Source: JANSWY01 sp965243755 (GTDB taxonomy: Bacteria > Bacteroidota > Bacteroidia > Cytophagales > Cyclobacteriaceae). Taken from it: 64,000 nt of DNA. A program made the position numbers and the translations under genes. The stretch is taken from the NCBI GenBank assembly GCA_965243755.1, contig CBDEVW010000007.1, positions 186,001 to 250,000 on the forward strand, given 5' to 3'. Under the pieces are notes generated by a model. It had not been told where the DNA came from. It worked only from the letters and a program-made list of their open reading frames with translations, and made no database searches. The first letter of the stretch is position 1. Each line of letters begins with the position of its first letter. Positions 35,091-43,241 of the stretch are shown here, one piece after another.

Positions 35091-37739
35091 ATGGAGAAGA
35101 CTTCCAACATAACCCCGCCCCGCATTTTTTTAAAGTTTCTCCGTTGGTTCTGTCACCCCGATTACCTGGAAGACATAGAAGGAGATGTCATAGAAAGATT
35201 TGAAAAAAGAGCGGATACTCATCGCTCTATTGTGGCGAAACTGTATTTCGCCAGAGATATTTTACAGCTGCTGAGGCCCGGCTTAATTCGGCCTTTTGAA
35301 GGTACTCAAAAACTCAATTATTACGGTATGTTAAAAAACTATTTTAAAATCAGTATTCGCAACATTCAGCGACACAAGACATTTTCTTTTCTCAATGTTA
35401 CTGGTCTCAGTGTAGGTCTGGCCTGCTCCATCCTGATCATGATCTATGTGAAAAACGAACAATCGTTTGACACTTACAATGTAAACTATGACCATACCTA
35501 TCGCGTGCTGCAGGCATTTCGAAATGACAAAGCTGTGGATGAGCAACCTGTTGCTGCAGCCAGTGATTTTCAGGTATGGGGTTGTGCACCGGTAGGGCCG
35601 GCACTGGTCAACGATTTTCCTGAGATCGAGCAGTTCTTTCGTTTTACCAGTCCCGTCAATATTCTGGTAGAGCATGAATCCAAAAAGTTTCAGGAGAGGA
35701 ATTTCATTTTTGGTGATTCCACGGCATTTGATACTTTCACCTGGGACCTTATCGCAGGTGATCCTCAAACCGCATTGAAAGCGCCTTACACTGTGGTATT
35801 GACCGAAAGTACTGCCAAAAAGTATTTTGGAGATGTTAATCCGGTCGGTCAGTCTCTTCAGGTGGATCAGAGTTTCCAATTGAAAGTAACAGGAGTGATG
35901 GAGGATGTCCCTCCTAACACGCATTTCAATTTTGATGCGATGATTTCGATGACTTCCTTTCATAAATTCCGACCAGATATCTTTGACTCCTGGGGTTACA
36001 TTGATTTTTACACTTATGTTCTAACTAATCCACACACAGATATTGCATCATTGCAAAGCAAATTACCAGAATTTGTATCCAACCACATAGAGGGTTGGAA
36101 AGGATTTGAACTGAAACTGGAACCGCTGGCAGATGCATATCTGCATTCTGAAGCAAGCAGACAGCCAGGCCCAACAGGCAGCCTCACCAATATTGTAGTC
36201 TTTACGTCCATTGCCATCTTTATATTACTCATCGCCTGCATCAATTTCATGAACCTTGCTACCGCCAGATCCGTGGAGCGGGCCAAAGAAGTAGCCATCC
36301 GAAAGACAGTTGGCTCACAGAGAACTGCGCTGATCTTTCAATTCCTCACAGAAGCAATCATATTAACCGCCATTGCTGGTCTTTTTGCAGCAGGAATGGT
36401 AGCGTTGGCCCTACCCTATCTTGAAGTGCTTTCAGGCAAAATTCTGGACCCTTCCTGGCTTCTGGAACCTGGTTACATTACAATGATCACAATAGGTGTA
36501 GTATTGGTAGGCCTGTTGGCAGGAAGCTATCCCGCCTGGATACTTTCTGGCTTTAAGCCGGTGACAGTACTGAAAGGTTCATTCAAAACTTCTGCTAATG
36601 GCGTACTACTGCGCAAGGCATTGGTCATATTTCAATTCAGCATTTCGATTGTATTGCTTGTTGGAACTACTGTGGTATCCTACCAACTCGAACATTTGAG
36701 AAAACATGACCTTGGGTTTGATTCCGAGCAAATGCTGGTCATCGATTTCGGCTGGGATCCAAAAGTTCAGAAGCACCGGGAATACTTCAAACAGGAGTTT
36801 CTGAAACACAAGGATGTAATCGCTGCATCGGTATCCCGGGCAGTTCCGGGAGATTTCTTTCCTAATGGCGGAACTGGAATCGCCTCCCCCTCTGGTGAGA
36901 TGGTCTATCATAGTCCAGGCATGTTCGAAATTGATGAGGATTTCATACCTACGCTCAACATGAAAATGGCCGCCGGAAGAAACTACTCTAAAGACTTTCC
37001 CCTGGACTCTGCTAAATCCCTTATTATTAATGAAGCTGCTGCCAGGCAATTTGGTTATCCTAATCCACAGGACATCATTGGGAAATCGTTTGATCAGTGG
37101 GGACGACAGGGCACAGTGATTGGTGTGATCAGGGATTTCAACTATGTCTCCCTACATCGCAATGTGGAACCATTGGCCCTAAGGTATGGCACACCACAAA
37201 ACACCACTAAGCTAACGCTCAAGCTACAATCTGAGGATTACAGGGAGACCATCACTGATCTGGAAAAGACATGGAATAAACTGGCGCCACACAGGCCATT
37301 TATCCATAATTTCCTGGATGATAAATTCAATCAGCAGTACGCCAGTGACCAGCAGTTTGGTTATGTCTTTACCGTATTTGCGGGGCTAGCCATATTCATT
37401 GCTTGTCTTGGATTGTTTGGCTTAACCATCTATAGTGTAGCCCAGCGGACCAAGGAGATCGGTATCAGAAAGGTATTGGGTGCATCATCACGCAGTATAT
37501 TAAAGCTGCTATCACTTGACTTCATAAAACTGTTTGCTGTTTCACTGCTGATCGCTGTACCTGTCTCCTATTTTATGATGGACAAATGGTTAGAAAACTT
37601 TGCTTACAGCATAAGCATGAGCTGGCAGGTTTTTCTGATTGCTGCATTGGTTTCATTGGCTGTTTCAATGATCACCATGAGCCTGAAGACCATCAATGCC
37701 GCCATTTCAAACCCGGTGGATTCGTTGAGAAATGAATAG
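35091..37739 (+). CDS. FtsX/MacB-type ABC permease with N-terminal permease prefix domain
   Basis: An 882-residue permease. Residues 1-75 form a cytoplasmic prefix domain (PRIFLKFLRWFCHPDYLEDIEGDVIERFEKR), the type called permease prefix domain 2 and usually coupled to a PadR gene. The rest is a duplicated MacB/FtsX permease: first helix about 100-122, periplasmic core with FGDSTAFDTFTW, first FtsX domain (motif ERAKEVAIRKTVGSQ), second periplasmic core, second FtsX domain (motif RTKEIGIRKVLGASS). It lies 3 bp downstream of padR. No ATPase gene is adjacent. It is homologous to the gene at 10578-12992, which lacks the prefix and the PadR partner. The substrate or the process it powers is unknown. 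Confidence 0.93.
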   Translation: MEKTSNITPPRIFLKFLRWFCHPDYLEDIEGDVIERFEKRADTHRSIVAKLYFARDILQLLRPGLIRPFEGTQKLNYYGMLKNYFKISIRNIQRHKTFSFLNVTGLSVGLACSILIMIYVKNEQSFDTYNVNYDHTYRVLQAFRNDKAVDEQPVAAASDFQVWGCAPVGPALVNDFPEIEQFFRFTSPVNILVEHESKKFQERNFIFGDSTAFDTFTWDLIAGDPQTALKAPYTVVLTESTAKKYFGDVNPVGQSLQVDQSFQLKVTGVMEDVPPNTHFNFDAMISMTSFHKFRPDIFDSWGYIDFYTYVLTNPHTDIASLQSKLPEFVSNHIEGWKGFELKLEPLADAYLHSEASRQPGPTGSLTNIVVFTSIAIFILLIACINFMNLATARSVERAKEVAIRKTVGSQRTALIFQFLTEAIILTAIAGLFAAGMVALALPYLEVLSGKILDPSWLLEPGYITMITIGVVLVGLLAGSYPAWILSGFKPVTVLKGSFKTSANGVLLRKALVIFQFSISIVLLVGTTVVSYQLEHLRKHDLGFDSEQMLVIDFGWDPKVQKHREYFKQEFLKHKDVIAASVSRAVPGDFFPNGGTGIASPSGEMVYHSPGMFEIDEDFIPTLNMKMAAGRNYSKDFPLDSAKSLIINEAAARQFGYPNPQDIIGKSFDQWGRQGTVIGVIRDFNYVSLHRNVEPLALRYGTPQNTTKLTLKLQSEDYRETITDLEKTWNKLAPHRPFIHNFLDDKFNQQYASDQQFGYVFTVFAGLAIFIACLGLFGLTIYSVAQRTKEIGIRKVLGASSRSILKLLSLDFIKLFAVSLLIAVPVSYFMMDKWLENFAYSISMSWQVFLIAALVSLAVSMITMSLKTINAAISNPVDSLRNE

Positions 37740-37851
37740 TGACCAGGAATGTTGCTTACAAGGGGTATTTTAATTAGATAGAGATCGATGAATTGTATTA
37801 TTCTAAGCTTTCCCGTTAAGTAAATATACCATTAACCAATACTTGTTATAC

Positions 37852-37951
37852 AAGTAGCTACTTGCGACCAGGTAAGTAGCTACTTACAAGGAGATAAGTA
37901 GCTACTTAGACCGAGATAAGTAGCTACTTAGGAAGCCACAAGTAGCTACTT
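37852..37951. repeat. Five AAGTAGCTACTT palindromes at an exact 22-bp period
   Basis: The perfect 12-bp palindrome AAGTAGCTACTT starts at 37852, 37874, 37896, 37918 and 37940, exactly 22 bp apart each time. The 10-bp spacers are GCGACCAGGT, ACAAGGAGAT, AGACCGAGAT and AGGAAGCCAC. Copies 1 to 4 extend to 14-16-bp palindromes. A 22-bp period is close to two helical turns, so sites would face one side of the DNA. The array lies 113 bp after the permease gene stop. It looks like a multi-site protein-binding array; no binder is known from the sequence. Confidence 0.95.
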
Positions 37952-38208
37952 ATAAGCTCGAATGTTTTTTGAATTAATTTTCTTTGTGGCAACCTCTCAA
38001 AAAAGTAAGCAAAAATGTTCGTATTGGCCTTTCTGGAGTCGATTTTGCTTCAGTCTTTGACTTCTTACAACATTGAATCGTACTTTGCTATGATAGGACG
38101 ATCCAGATAAAAATTGTACTAGTCTGTTAATTTCTGAACGCAAATTAGTTAGTAACGATAGTAGTACTTTTTGAAGAAGCTGTTTTTTGTGTACCGTGAC
38201 AGGATTAA

Positions 38209-38745
38209 GCAGGATGTGACAGGATGATTTGAAATGTAAGCAGCTGTATAGTTTGGTGACTCACAAAACTCCGGTCTCCGGTCTTTGGACTTCTGTCTTT
38301 ACAGAAGCAGCCCTACGATTCCCTATACTCATGAACTCCTAACTTCCAACTTCGTGCTTCCAACTCCATTTACAGGATGTGACAGGATTTATCGATGAGC
38401 AGGATGTGACAGGATGATTTTAATCTTATGATGTGATAGGAAAGTAGTCCTGTTATTATGTGTACTCACAAAACTCCAGTCTTCCTTCTCCGGTCTCCGG
38501 TCTTCCGACTTTATAGAAAAGCCCTACGATTCCCTGTACTCATGAACTCCTAACTCCCAACTTCGTGCTTCCAACTCCATTTACATGATTAAAGGATGTG
38601 ACAGGATGATTTTAATCTTATAGCATCCCTATAGTTCACTGGAATCACAAAACTCCGGTCTTCCGTCTCTGGTCTCCGGTCTTTCAAATGAAGCTCTAAA
38701 ATTCCCAGCAGTTACAATAACTCCCATCTTCCAACTTAACAGGTT
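38209..38745. repeat. Non-coding tandem repeat of about 190 bp, three units
   Basis: Units begin at about 38209, 38399 and 38591. Each starts with AGGATGTGACAGGATGATTT (or a close form), continues with CTCACAAAACTCC and a TC-rich run built from GGTCTCCGGTCTTC-like blocks, then CCCTACGATTCCCT, TACTCATGAACTCCTAACT and CAACTTCGTGCTTCCAACTC. The third unit is degenerate and shorter. No reading frame runs through all units. Confidence 0.85.
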
Positions 38746-38821
38746 TGATTTTCATAAGTATTGATTTGATATCAGTTAATTGTTGAGCGCTGCTTCTGTT
38801 TTCTTTGTATAAAATGAATCA

Positions 38822-39595
38822 ATGATGAAAGAGGAATACATCAAGTTTATCGTGCTGATTATTGTGTTACTTACCTGTACCAGGTCTTTTGCTCAACAGG
38901 ATACTGCCAAAGTCATACATTTTAATGGGGATTGGAGTGTTACCAATAATGGCTTTTCTTTCGTCCCTACTTTTAACCTGGGGAAACCGGCGACTATTCT
39001 TGAGTTAAACACCGGAGGTGATCGGTTTACCTTCGAACCGCAGTTCAGGTTTGACCTGGACGGGATGCGTCCCTGGTCCATCATCGGATTCTGGAGATAT
39101 AAGCTGATTAATAGTGATAAAATGATGTTGCGGGTAGGTACCCAATTCCCGGCTATAGCCTTTTCATATGAAAAGGATACCGTCAATAGTGTTGCTTACC
39201 GAAAAATACTTGCTCAGCGATTCCTTCCATTTGATCTCACCGCCCATTTCAAACTTTCTGATAAAGTCAGCATTGGTTCCTTTTTACTTTATGCTTATGG
39301 TTTGGAGAAGGCAGAACAACTTAACCATTCAGCTTTCTTGTCGGTGTACGGTGTTGTGAAGGTGCCTCTAGTGAGGTCCCTTTCACTTGACTGGAACCCT
39401 CAATGCTATTTCCTCACCATTGATGGGGTCAATGGTCTATATACTGCTCATAGTCTCTCCCTAAGACATTCGCAATTGCCTGTCTCCCTGCAGGCCATGT
39501 GTAATTTGGAGCTGGAATCGGATATTGATACGGATCAATTCACCTGGAACCTCAGCATTGTTTATTCATTCAAAAACACGTTCGTGCGAAAGTAG
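38822..39595 (+). CDS. Outer-membrane beta-barrel-like protein
   Basis: A 257-residue protein with a signal peptide (KFIVLIIVLLTCTRSFAQ) and a mature part made of alternating hydrophobic/polar strands with aromatic ends (for example FTFEPQFRFDLDG, WSIIGFWRYKL, TWNLSIVYSF), the pattern of an outer-membrane barrel of about 10-12 strands. I recognise no named family. The stop codon is immediately followed by the ATG of the frame that contains the AraC gene, so the two are probably co-transcribed. The regulator might respond to something this protein admits or senses, but this is inference. Confidence 0.7.
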   Translation: MMKEEYIKFIVLIIVLLTCTRSFAQQDTAKVIHFNGDWSVTNNGFSFVPTFNLGKPATILELNTGGDRFTFEPQFRFDLDGMRPWSIIGFWRYKLINSDKMMLRVGTQFPAIAFSYEKDTVNSVAYRKILAQRFLPFDLTAHFKLSDKVSIGSFLLYAYGLEKAEQLNHSAFLSVYGVVKVPLVRSLSLDWNPQCYFLTIDGVNGLYTAHSLSLRHSQLPVSLQAMCNLELESDIDTDQFTWNLSIVYSFKNTFVRK

Positions 39596-39643
39596 ATGCA
39601 GCATCTCTGGCTAAAATTGTTTGATTATTGTAAATTATATCCA

Positions 39644-40552
39644 ATGAAAGGGATTGAATCCATTGAAGAATTCTATAAAAGAAAATTTGACTGGCTTCCG
39701 GAAATAGTCAATCAGGACATTGGTCATTTCAATATGTTTCACCTTAATCCATTCAGTGATGGTGAGGTTACTTCAATTCCATACCGAAGAAGAGACTTCT
39801 ATAAGGTCATGCTGATCAAAGGGAATGCCCAGGTATATTATGCTGATAAGGTCATTCAGGTCCAAAAACAGGCATTGGCCTTCTCCAACCCATTGATTCC
39901 TTACAAATGGGATCACCTCGATCAATTGTTTGATGGTGTGTACTGTATTTTCAATGCGCAGTTCTTTCATCAGTTTGGCCAGTTTGCTGACTATGAGATA
40001 TTTCAGCCCCATGGAAATCATGTTTTTGAGCTTACTGATGAACAGACCGGGAAGGTCCAGGAAACCTTTGAACGAATGGAGGTTGAATTCAACTCAGGAT
40101 ATAAATACAAATTTGATGTGATCAGGAATATTGTGCTTGAGCTGATTCATTTTGCATTGAAACTGGAACCCGGGACCACCCTGGAAGAAAAGTCTGTTAA
40201 CGCATCTTACAGGATATCAAAGATGTTCATTGAATTACTGGAAAGGCAGTTTCCAATTGATCACTCCGGCATGACCATTTCGCTTAAAAGTCCCTCTGAT
40301 TTTGCAGAAAAGCTTAATGTACACGTTAATCACCTGAACAGAGTGGTCAAACAAACTACAGACAAGACCACCAGTCAGTTGATCTCTGAACGGCTGATCC
40401 AGGAGGCTAAGGTATTATTGAAACACACTGAATGGAACATCAGCGAAATCGCATATTCCCTTGGTTTTACAGAAGTCACTCACTTCAACTATTTCTTTAA
40501 AAAGCATCTGGAACTTACGCCTTCCTATTTCAGGAAATCCGGTGTTTATTAA
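39644..40552 (+). CDS. AraC-family transcriptional regulator
   Basis: The frame opens at 39596, directly after the previous stop. The Met at 39644 (MKGIESIEEFYKRKF) is the more natural start because the 16 residues before it look non-conserved. That gives 302 residues. The N-terminal part (to about 170) is a cupin-like sensing region (YKVMLIKGNAQVYYADKVIQVQKQALAFSNPLIPY). The C-terminal 100 residues contain two helix-turn-helix motifs: SPSDFAEKLNVHVNHLNRVVKQTT and WNISEIAYSLGFTEVTHFNYFFKKH, ending LTPSYFRKSG. This architecture is typical of AraC activators in Bacteroidota. Its 3' end overlaps the convergent MCP-like gene by 4 bp. The target is unknown, perhaps the upstream barrel gene. Confidence 0.93.
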   Translation: MKGIESIEEFYKRKFDWLPEIVNQDIGHFNMFHLNPFSDGEVTSIPYRRRDFYKVMLIKGNAQVYYADKVIQVQKQALAFSNPLIPYKWDHLDQLFDGVYCIFNAQFFHQFGQFADYEIFQPHGNHVFELTDEQTGKVQETFERMEVEFNSGYKYKFDVIRNIVLELIHFALKLEPGTTLEEKSVNASYRISKMFIELLERQFPIDHSGMTISLKSPSDFAEKLNVHVNHLNRVVKQTTDKTTSQLISERLIQEAKVLLKHTEWNISEIAYSLGFTEVTHFNYFFKKHLELTPSYFRKSGVY

Positions 40553-41412
40553 CTCGCTGACAGTACCTGAAATGGTACCGTTTCATTAGGAGATACAGGC
40601 ATTTTTTTCATCGTTGCATCATGTGTTAAAATGAAGTAATTGGTTACCTTCTTCAGCTTTTCAATTTGATGCTCAAGATTTGAAACGCTGCTGCCCACCA
40701 TTTCTGCCCGATTGGAATTTCGCTGAATGGTGGTATTTAATTCAAATGTGTCAAAAATCATTTTACTTCCACTGACTAAATCACTTTGAATGCCCTCTGC
40801 AATTTGATTGGTTTGATACGTTAGTGCTTTGTTTTGGTCAATGTTGGCATTTAATTCTTCCATTGAACCGGACAGTTCCTCAGAAGTAGCTGCCTGTTCC
40901 TGAGCATCGCTCGATAATGAAGAGGATGAGTGCTCCAGTTTGTCTGTATCACTGGAAACCGCTCCTACTACTTCCTGGATGTTCCTGTTAATTTCAGAAA
41001 GCTTTTCTACCATGATCAACTGCCCTTCTATCAGTCTGCTAATCTCATCATTGCCTGTTTTCCTGAGTTTGGTTCTTACCGTGAGGTCTCCCCTCGCAAT
41101 CCTCAGGATGTTCTGTGTGACTTCTTCCAGAGGGTTTCTGATGGCGCGATTCCAGTAAGTCAGTAGTGACGCCAGAGATGCCACTGCGATTGGTGCTCCC
41201 CATAATACATGCTGCAGTCCCTCTTTACCAATGTAAAAAGACATCAGGCTAAACAAAATGGCTATACTCATAAAGAGAAAGCTAATTTTGAAGATGTGAG
41301 AGTTTGAAAAAAGCTTCCAGAGTAACACTGTAAAGCTTGCCGTAAATACGATGAGGATGACGATGAAGGTTGAGGTAGCATGCAAATTCATCCAGTTAAT
41401 AATATTCTCCAT
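40549..41412 (-). CDS. Reduced methyl-accepting-chemotaxis-like protein lacking the signalling tip
   Basis: A 287-residue protein with about three N-terminal membrane helices (about 13-35, 41-62, 70-85), a HAMP-like region (NPLEEVTQNILRIARGDLTVRTKLRKTGNDEISRL), then a coiled coil with the MCP pattern SSSLSSDAQEQAATSEELSGSMEELNANIDQN. A normal MCP would continue to the conserved hairpin tip that binds CheA/CheW (E-I-A-x-Q-T-N-L-L-A-L-N-A-x-I-E-A-A-R-A). No such segment occurs. The protein instead ends within about 100 residues in unrelated sequence. It may be a decayed receptor or a receptor-interacting regulator. No che genes are nearby. Confidence 0.75.
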   Translation of the reverse strand: MENIINWMNLHATSTFIVILIVFTASFTVLLWKLFSNSHIFKISFLFMSIAILFSLMSFYIGKEGLQHVLWGAPIAVASLASLLTYWNRAIRNPLEEVTQNILRIARGDLTVRTKLRKTGNDEISRLIEGQLIMVEKLSEINRNIQEVVGAVSSDTDKLEHSSSSLSSDAQEQAATSEELSGSMEELNANIDQNKALTYQTNQIAEGIQSDLVSGSKMIFDTFELNTTIQRNSNRAEMVGSSVSNLEHQIEKLKKVTNYFILTHDATMKKMPVSPNETVPFQVLSAS

Positions 41413-41627
41413 TTTGCCATTGTTAGTCAGTAATCCCGTGCGTGATTAGTTTAATTACAGACTAAGGGACACTATTAAATGTCACCTTCCTAACACAATT
41501 TCGCACACTTTGTTTAAATGAACCGGAGCTTTTCGGTCTGACGATCCTTTGAAGGGTTGAAAGCACTATAATGGTCGACAAAGGAATTTTTTGTTCATAT
41601 ATTGTACAGGATCTATACTTTACGATC

Positions 41628-42050
41628 ATGAAACATTACATCAACACATTGGTATTATCAATTGCACTATGGCTCACCAGCTGCTCTTCTGAGGTGCCAC
41701 CAATTGACCCTATTCAAGTATTGAGAGATCACCAATCTCATCCGGAACTGGTGGTCCGTTTTGCCCGACTGGAAATTGATCCTTCTAAATTGACTGAGTA
41801 CATGGCTTACCTCAATGAAGGGATAAAAACATCAATCAACACTGAACCTGGCGTATTGACTATGTATGCGGTACAGGAAAGGTCAGCACCTTGGCGAATT
41901 ACTGTTCTGGAGGTTTATGCATCAGAGGCTGCTTACCAGTCACATTTAAATACAGCGCATTTCAAAAAATATAAGAACGGAACGATTGAAATGGTGCAGA
42001 AGCTGGAGCTCATTGATCTGGACCCCATATTTTTTGGTGTCAATCCATGA
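41628..42050 (+). CDS. Antibiotic biosynthesis monooxygenase (ABM) domain lipoprotein
   Basis: The frame opens at 41571, but the ATG at 41628 begins a proper signal sequence with lipobox (SIALWLTSC), so I start there (140 residues). After the Cys, residues about 40-135 form an ABM domain, a ferredoxin-like dimeric alpha/beta barrel: VVRFARLEIDPSKLTEYMAYL, then TEPGVLTMYAVQE, WRITVLEVYASEAAYQSHLNTAHF and KKYKNGT. The pattern of His in the ...SHLNTAHFKKY motif is typical of the YgiN/quinol-monooxygenase type. Family members act on quinols or polyketide-like aromatics without cofactor. Export as a lipoprotein is unusual. Confidence 0.85.
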   Translation: MKHYINTLVLSIALWLTSCSSEVPPIDPIQVLRDHQSHPELVVRFARLEIDPSKLTEYMAYLNEGIKTSINTEPGVLTMYAVQERSAPWRITVLEVYASEAAYQSHLNTAHFKKYKNGTIEMVQKLELIDLDPIFFGVNP

Positions 42051-42054
42051 CAGA

Positions 42055-43119
42055 TCAAACGTTGACCACAGTCAATATATCTACAGCCTTAGATTTACCC
42101 TTTAGCACAATGGATCCTAATTCCTTGAATACCAAAGTCTTATCATCAATGAGTTGTTTTAGGTCATTGGTGATCAACAGGTTGACATTCAGGTTATTGC
42201 ACTCACCCTGTACCCTGGCAGTGGTATTGATCACATCACCGTGATATGCGATCTCTTTTTTGACCACTCCTACCTCCGTGACAATTAGTTTACCTCCATG
42301 TAGTCCGGCTTTAAAGGAGGGTAATACACCAAAATGTGCCTTATAGTACTCTTCTTTTGACTTTAACCTGGATTGAAACTCGAAAAAACAATTGATGCAT
42401 TGACTGTTGTAAATTCCTTTATTCAATGGCCAGGAGATTACGGCTTCATCTCCAACATATTGATAGATTTCTCCACCAAACTCAAATACTACCTCATTCA
42501 GGTCATAGAAGCACTGTTGTATGAGTTTGCTGTACTTGAAATGCCCCAATTGTTCAGCTATGGTAGTAGATGACTTCAGGTCGAGAAACATAAAGACGCG
42601 CTCTTCTTCCCTGGGAGTCCTGTATTTGCCAGAGAGGATTTTGATCAGTACGCCTTTGCCAAATTTCTCATTGACCATCCTGTAGAAAGAAAATATAAAA
42701 CTGAACAAGGTGAAATAGATCACAAATACCCAAAAGACCCGAAATTGATAGATGGGTCCATCTACCAGTCGAATGTCAAATGTGGTGTTGATCAGGGAAC
42801 TCAGTACAATCGCTACCAGAATCAACAACAAAAAATACAAGAAGGATTGCACCAGTAACACAAATCCAAATGACTTTCTGATGAAGTAACGGGATTCTGT
42901 AATGACACCAACAAAAAAATAAAAGGCTCCCAAAATGATACCACCCGTCCCTGTCACGATGAACCAATCTATGGTACGGTCAACCACGATGGGGTTAACA
43001 GAAATGGCGTTCTCATCCTGAAGGCCATAATACCTGAAAAGGTAAAAAAGCATCATGACGATGAACCAATAGATGACTGATGAAATAAAAAAGTTGAGCC
43101 TGGTAGCAAGACGTATCAT
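42055..43119 (-). CDS. Membrane class III adenylate/guanylate cyclase
   Basis: A 354-residue protein with four membrane helices (about 8-30, 50-72, 82-112, 127-148) followed by a class III nucleotidyl cyclase domain (about 170-354). The two metal-binding aspartates are present: Asp180 in FMFLDLKSST and Asp224 in YVGDEAVISW. The domain ends normally with KELGSIVLKGKSKAVDILTV, and the AYHGDVINTTARVQ region is also typical. This should make cAMP (or cGMP) at the inner face of the membrane. The sensory input is likely through the helices because no other domain is present. It converges on the ABM lipoprotein gene with 4 bp between stops. No effector is adjacent. Confidence 0.93.
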   Translation of the reverse strand: MIRLATRLNFFISSVIYWFIVMMLFYLFRYYGLQDENAISVNPIVVDRTIDWFIVTGTGGIILGAFYFFVGVITESRYFIRKSFGFVLLVQSFLYFLLLILVAIVLSSLINTTFDIRLVDGPIYQFRVFWVFVIYFTLFSFIFSFYRMVNEKFGKGVLIKILSGKYRTPREEERVFMFLDLKSSTTIAEQLGHFKYSKLIQQCFYDLNEVVFEFGGEIYQYVGDEAVISWPLNKGIYNSQCINCFFEFQSRLKSKEEYYKAHFGVLPSFKAGLHGGKLIVTEVGVVKKEIAYHGDVINTTARVQGECNNLNVNLLITNDLKQLIDDKTLVFKELGSIVLKGKSKAVDILTVVNV

Positions 43120-43205
43120 TAGTTGTTTTGATCAGTATGGAAGGTGCGATTACAAATATGCTGCCAATTAAGCACTAATTATATTTTCATAAGTATATAA
43201 TTAAA

Positions 43206-43239
43206 GCTAATTAAATTAGTAAATACTAACTATATTAGC
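43206..43239. promoter_or_regulatory. 34-bp imperfect palindrome abutting the Y-family polymerase start
   Basis: The left arm 43206-43221 and right arm 43224-43239 pair at 13 of 16 positions around a 2-bp centre. The inner TTAGTA/TACTAA and outer GCTAAT/ATTAGC are exact. Two CTAA-N5-TTAG half units lie 19 bp apart within it. It ends 2 bp before the ATG at 43242. A dimeric repressor site is the simplest reading. Confidence 0.65.
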
Positions 43240-43241
43240 AT

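Larger units (their letters stand above)
37740..38821. other. Long gene-free tract with two tandem repeat arrays
   Basis: About 1.08 kb without a supportable ORF between two plus-strand genes. It holds five evenly spaced palindromes (37852-37951) and a tandem repeat of about 190 bp with three units (38209-38745). The 250 bp between the arrays and the last 75 bp before the next gene show no structure I can support. Confidence 0.7.

Noticed and set aside
37852..37951. Possible mini-CRISPR array (repeat-spacer pattern)
   Set aside because: The repeats are 12 bp and perfectly palindromic, spacers are 10 bp, and no cas genes are present. The sizes are far below any CRISPR array.
40549..41412. Frameshifted full-length chemotaxis receptor
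   Set aside because: No remnant of the conserved tip is visible downstream in any frame before the convergent AraC gene, so I call it a short form rather than a simple frameshift.
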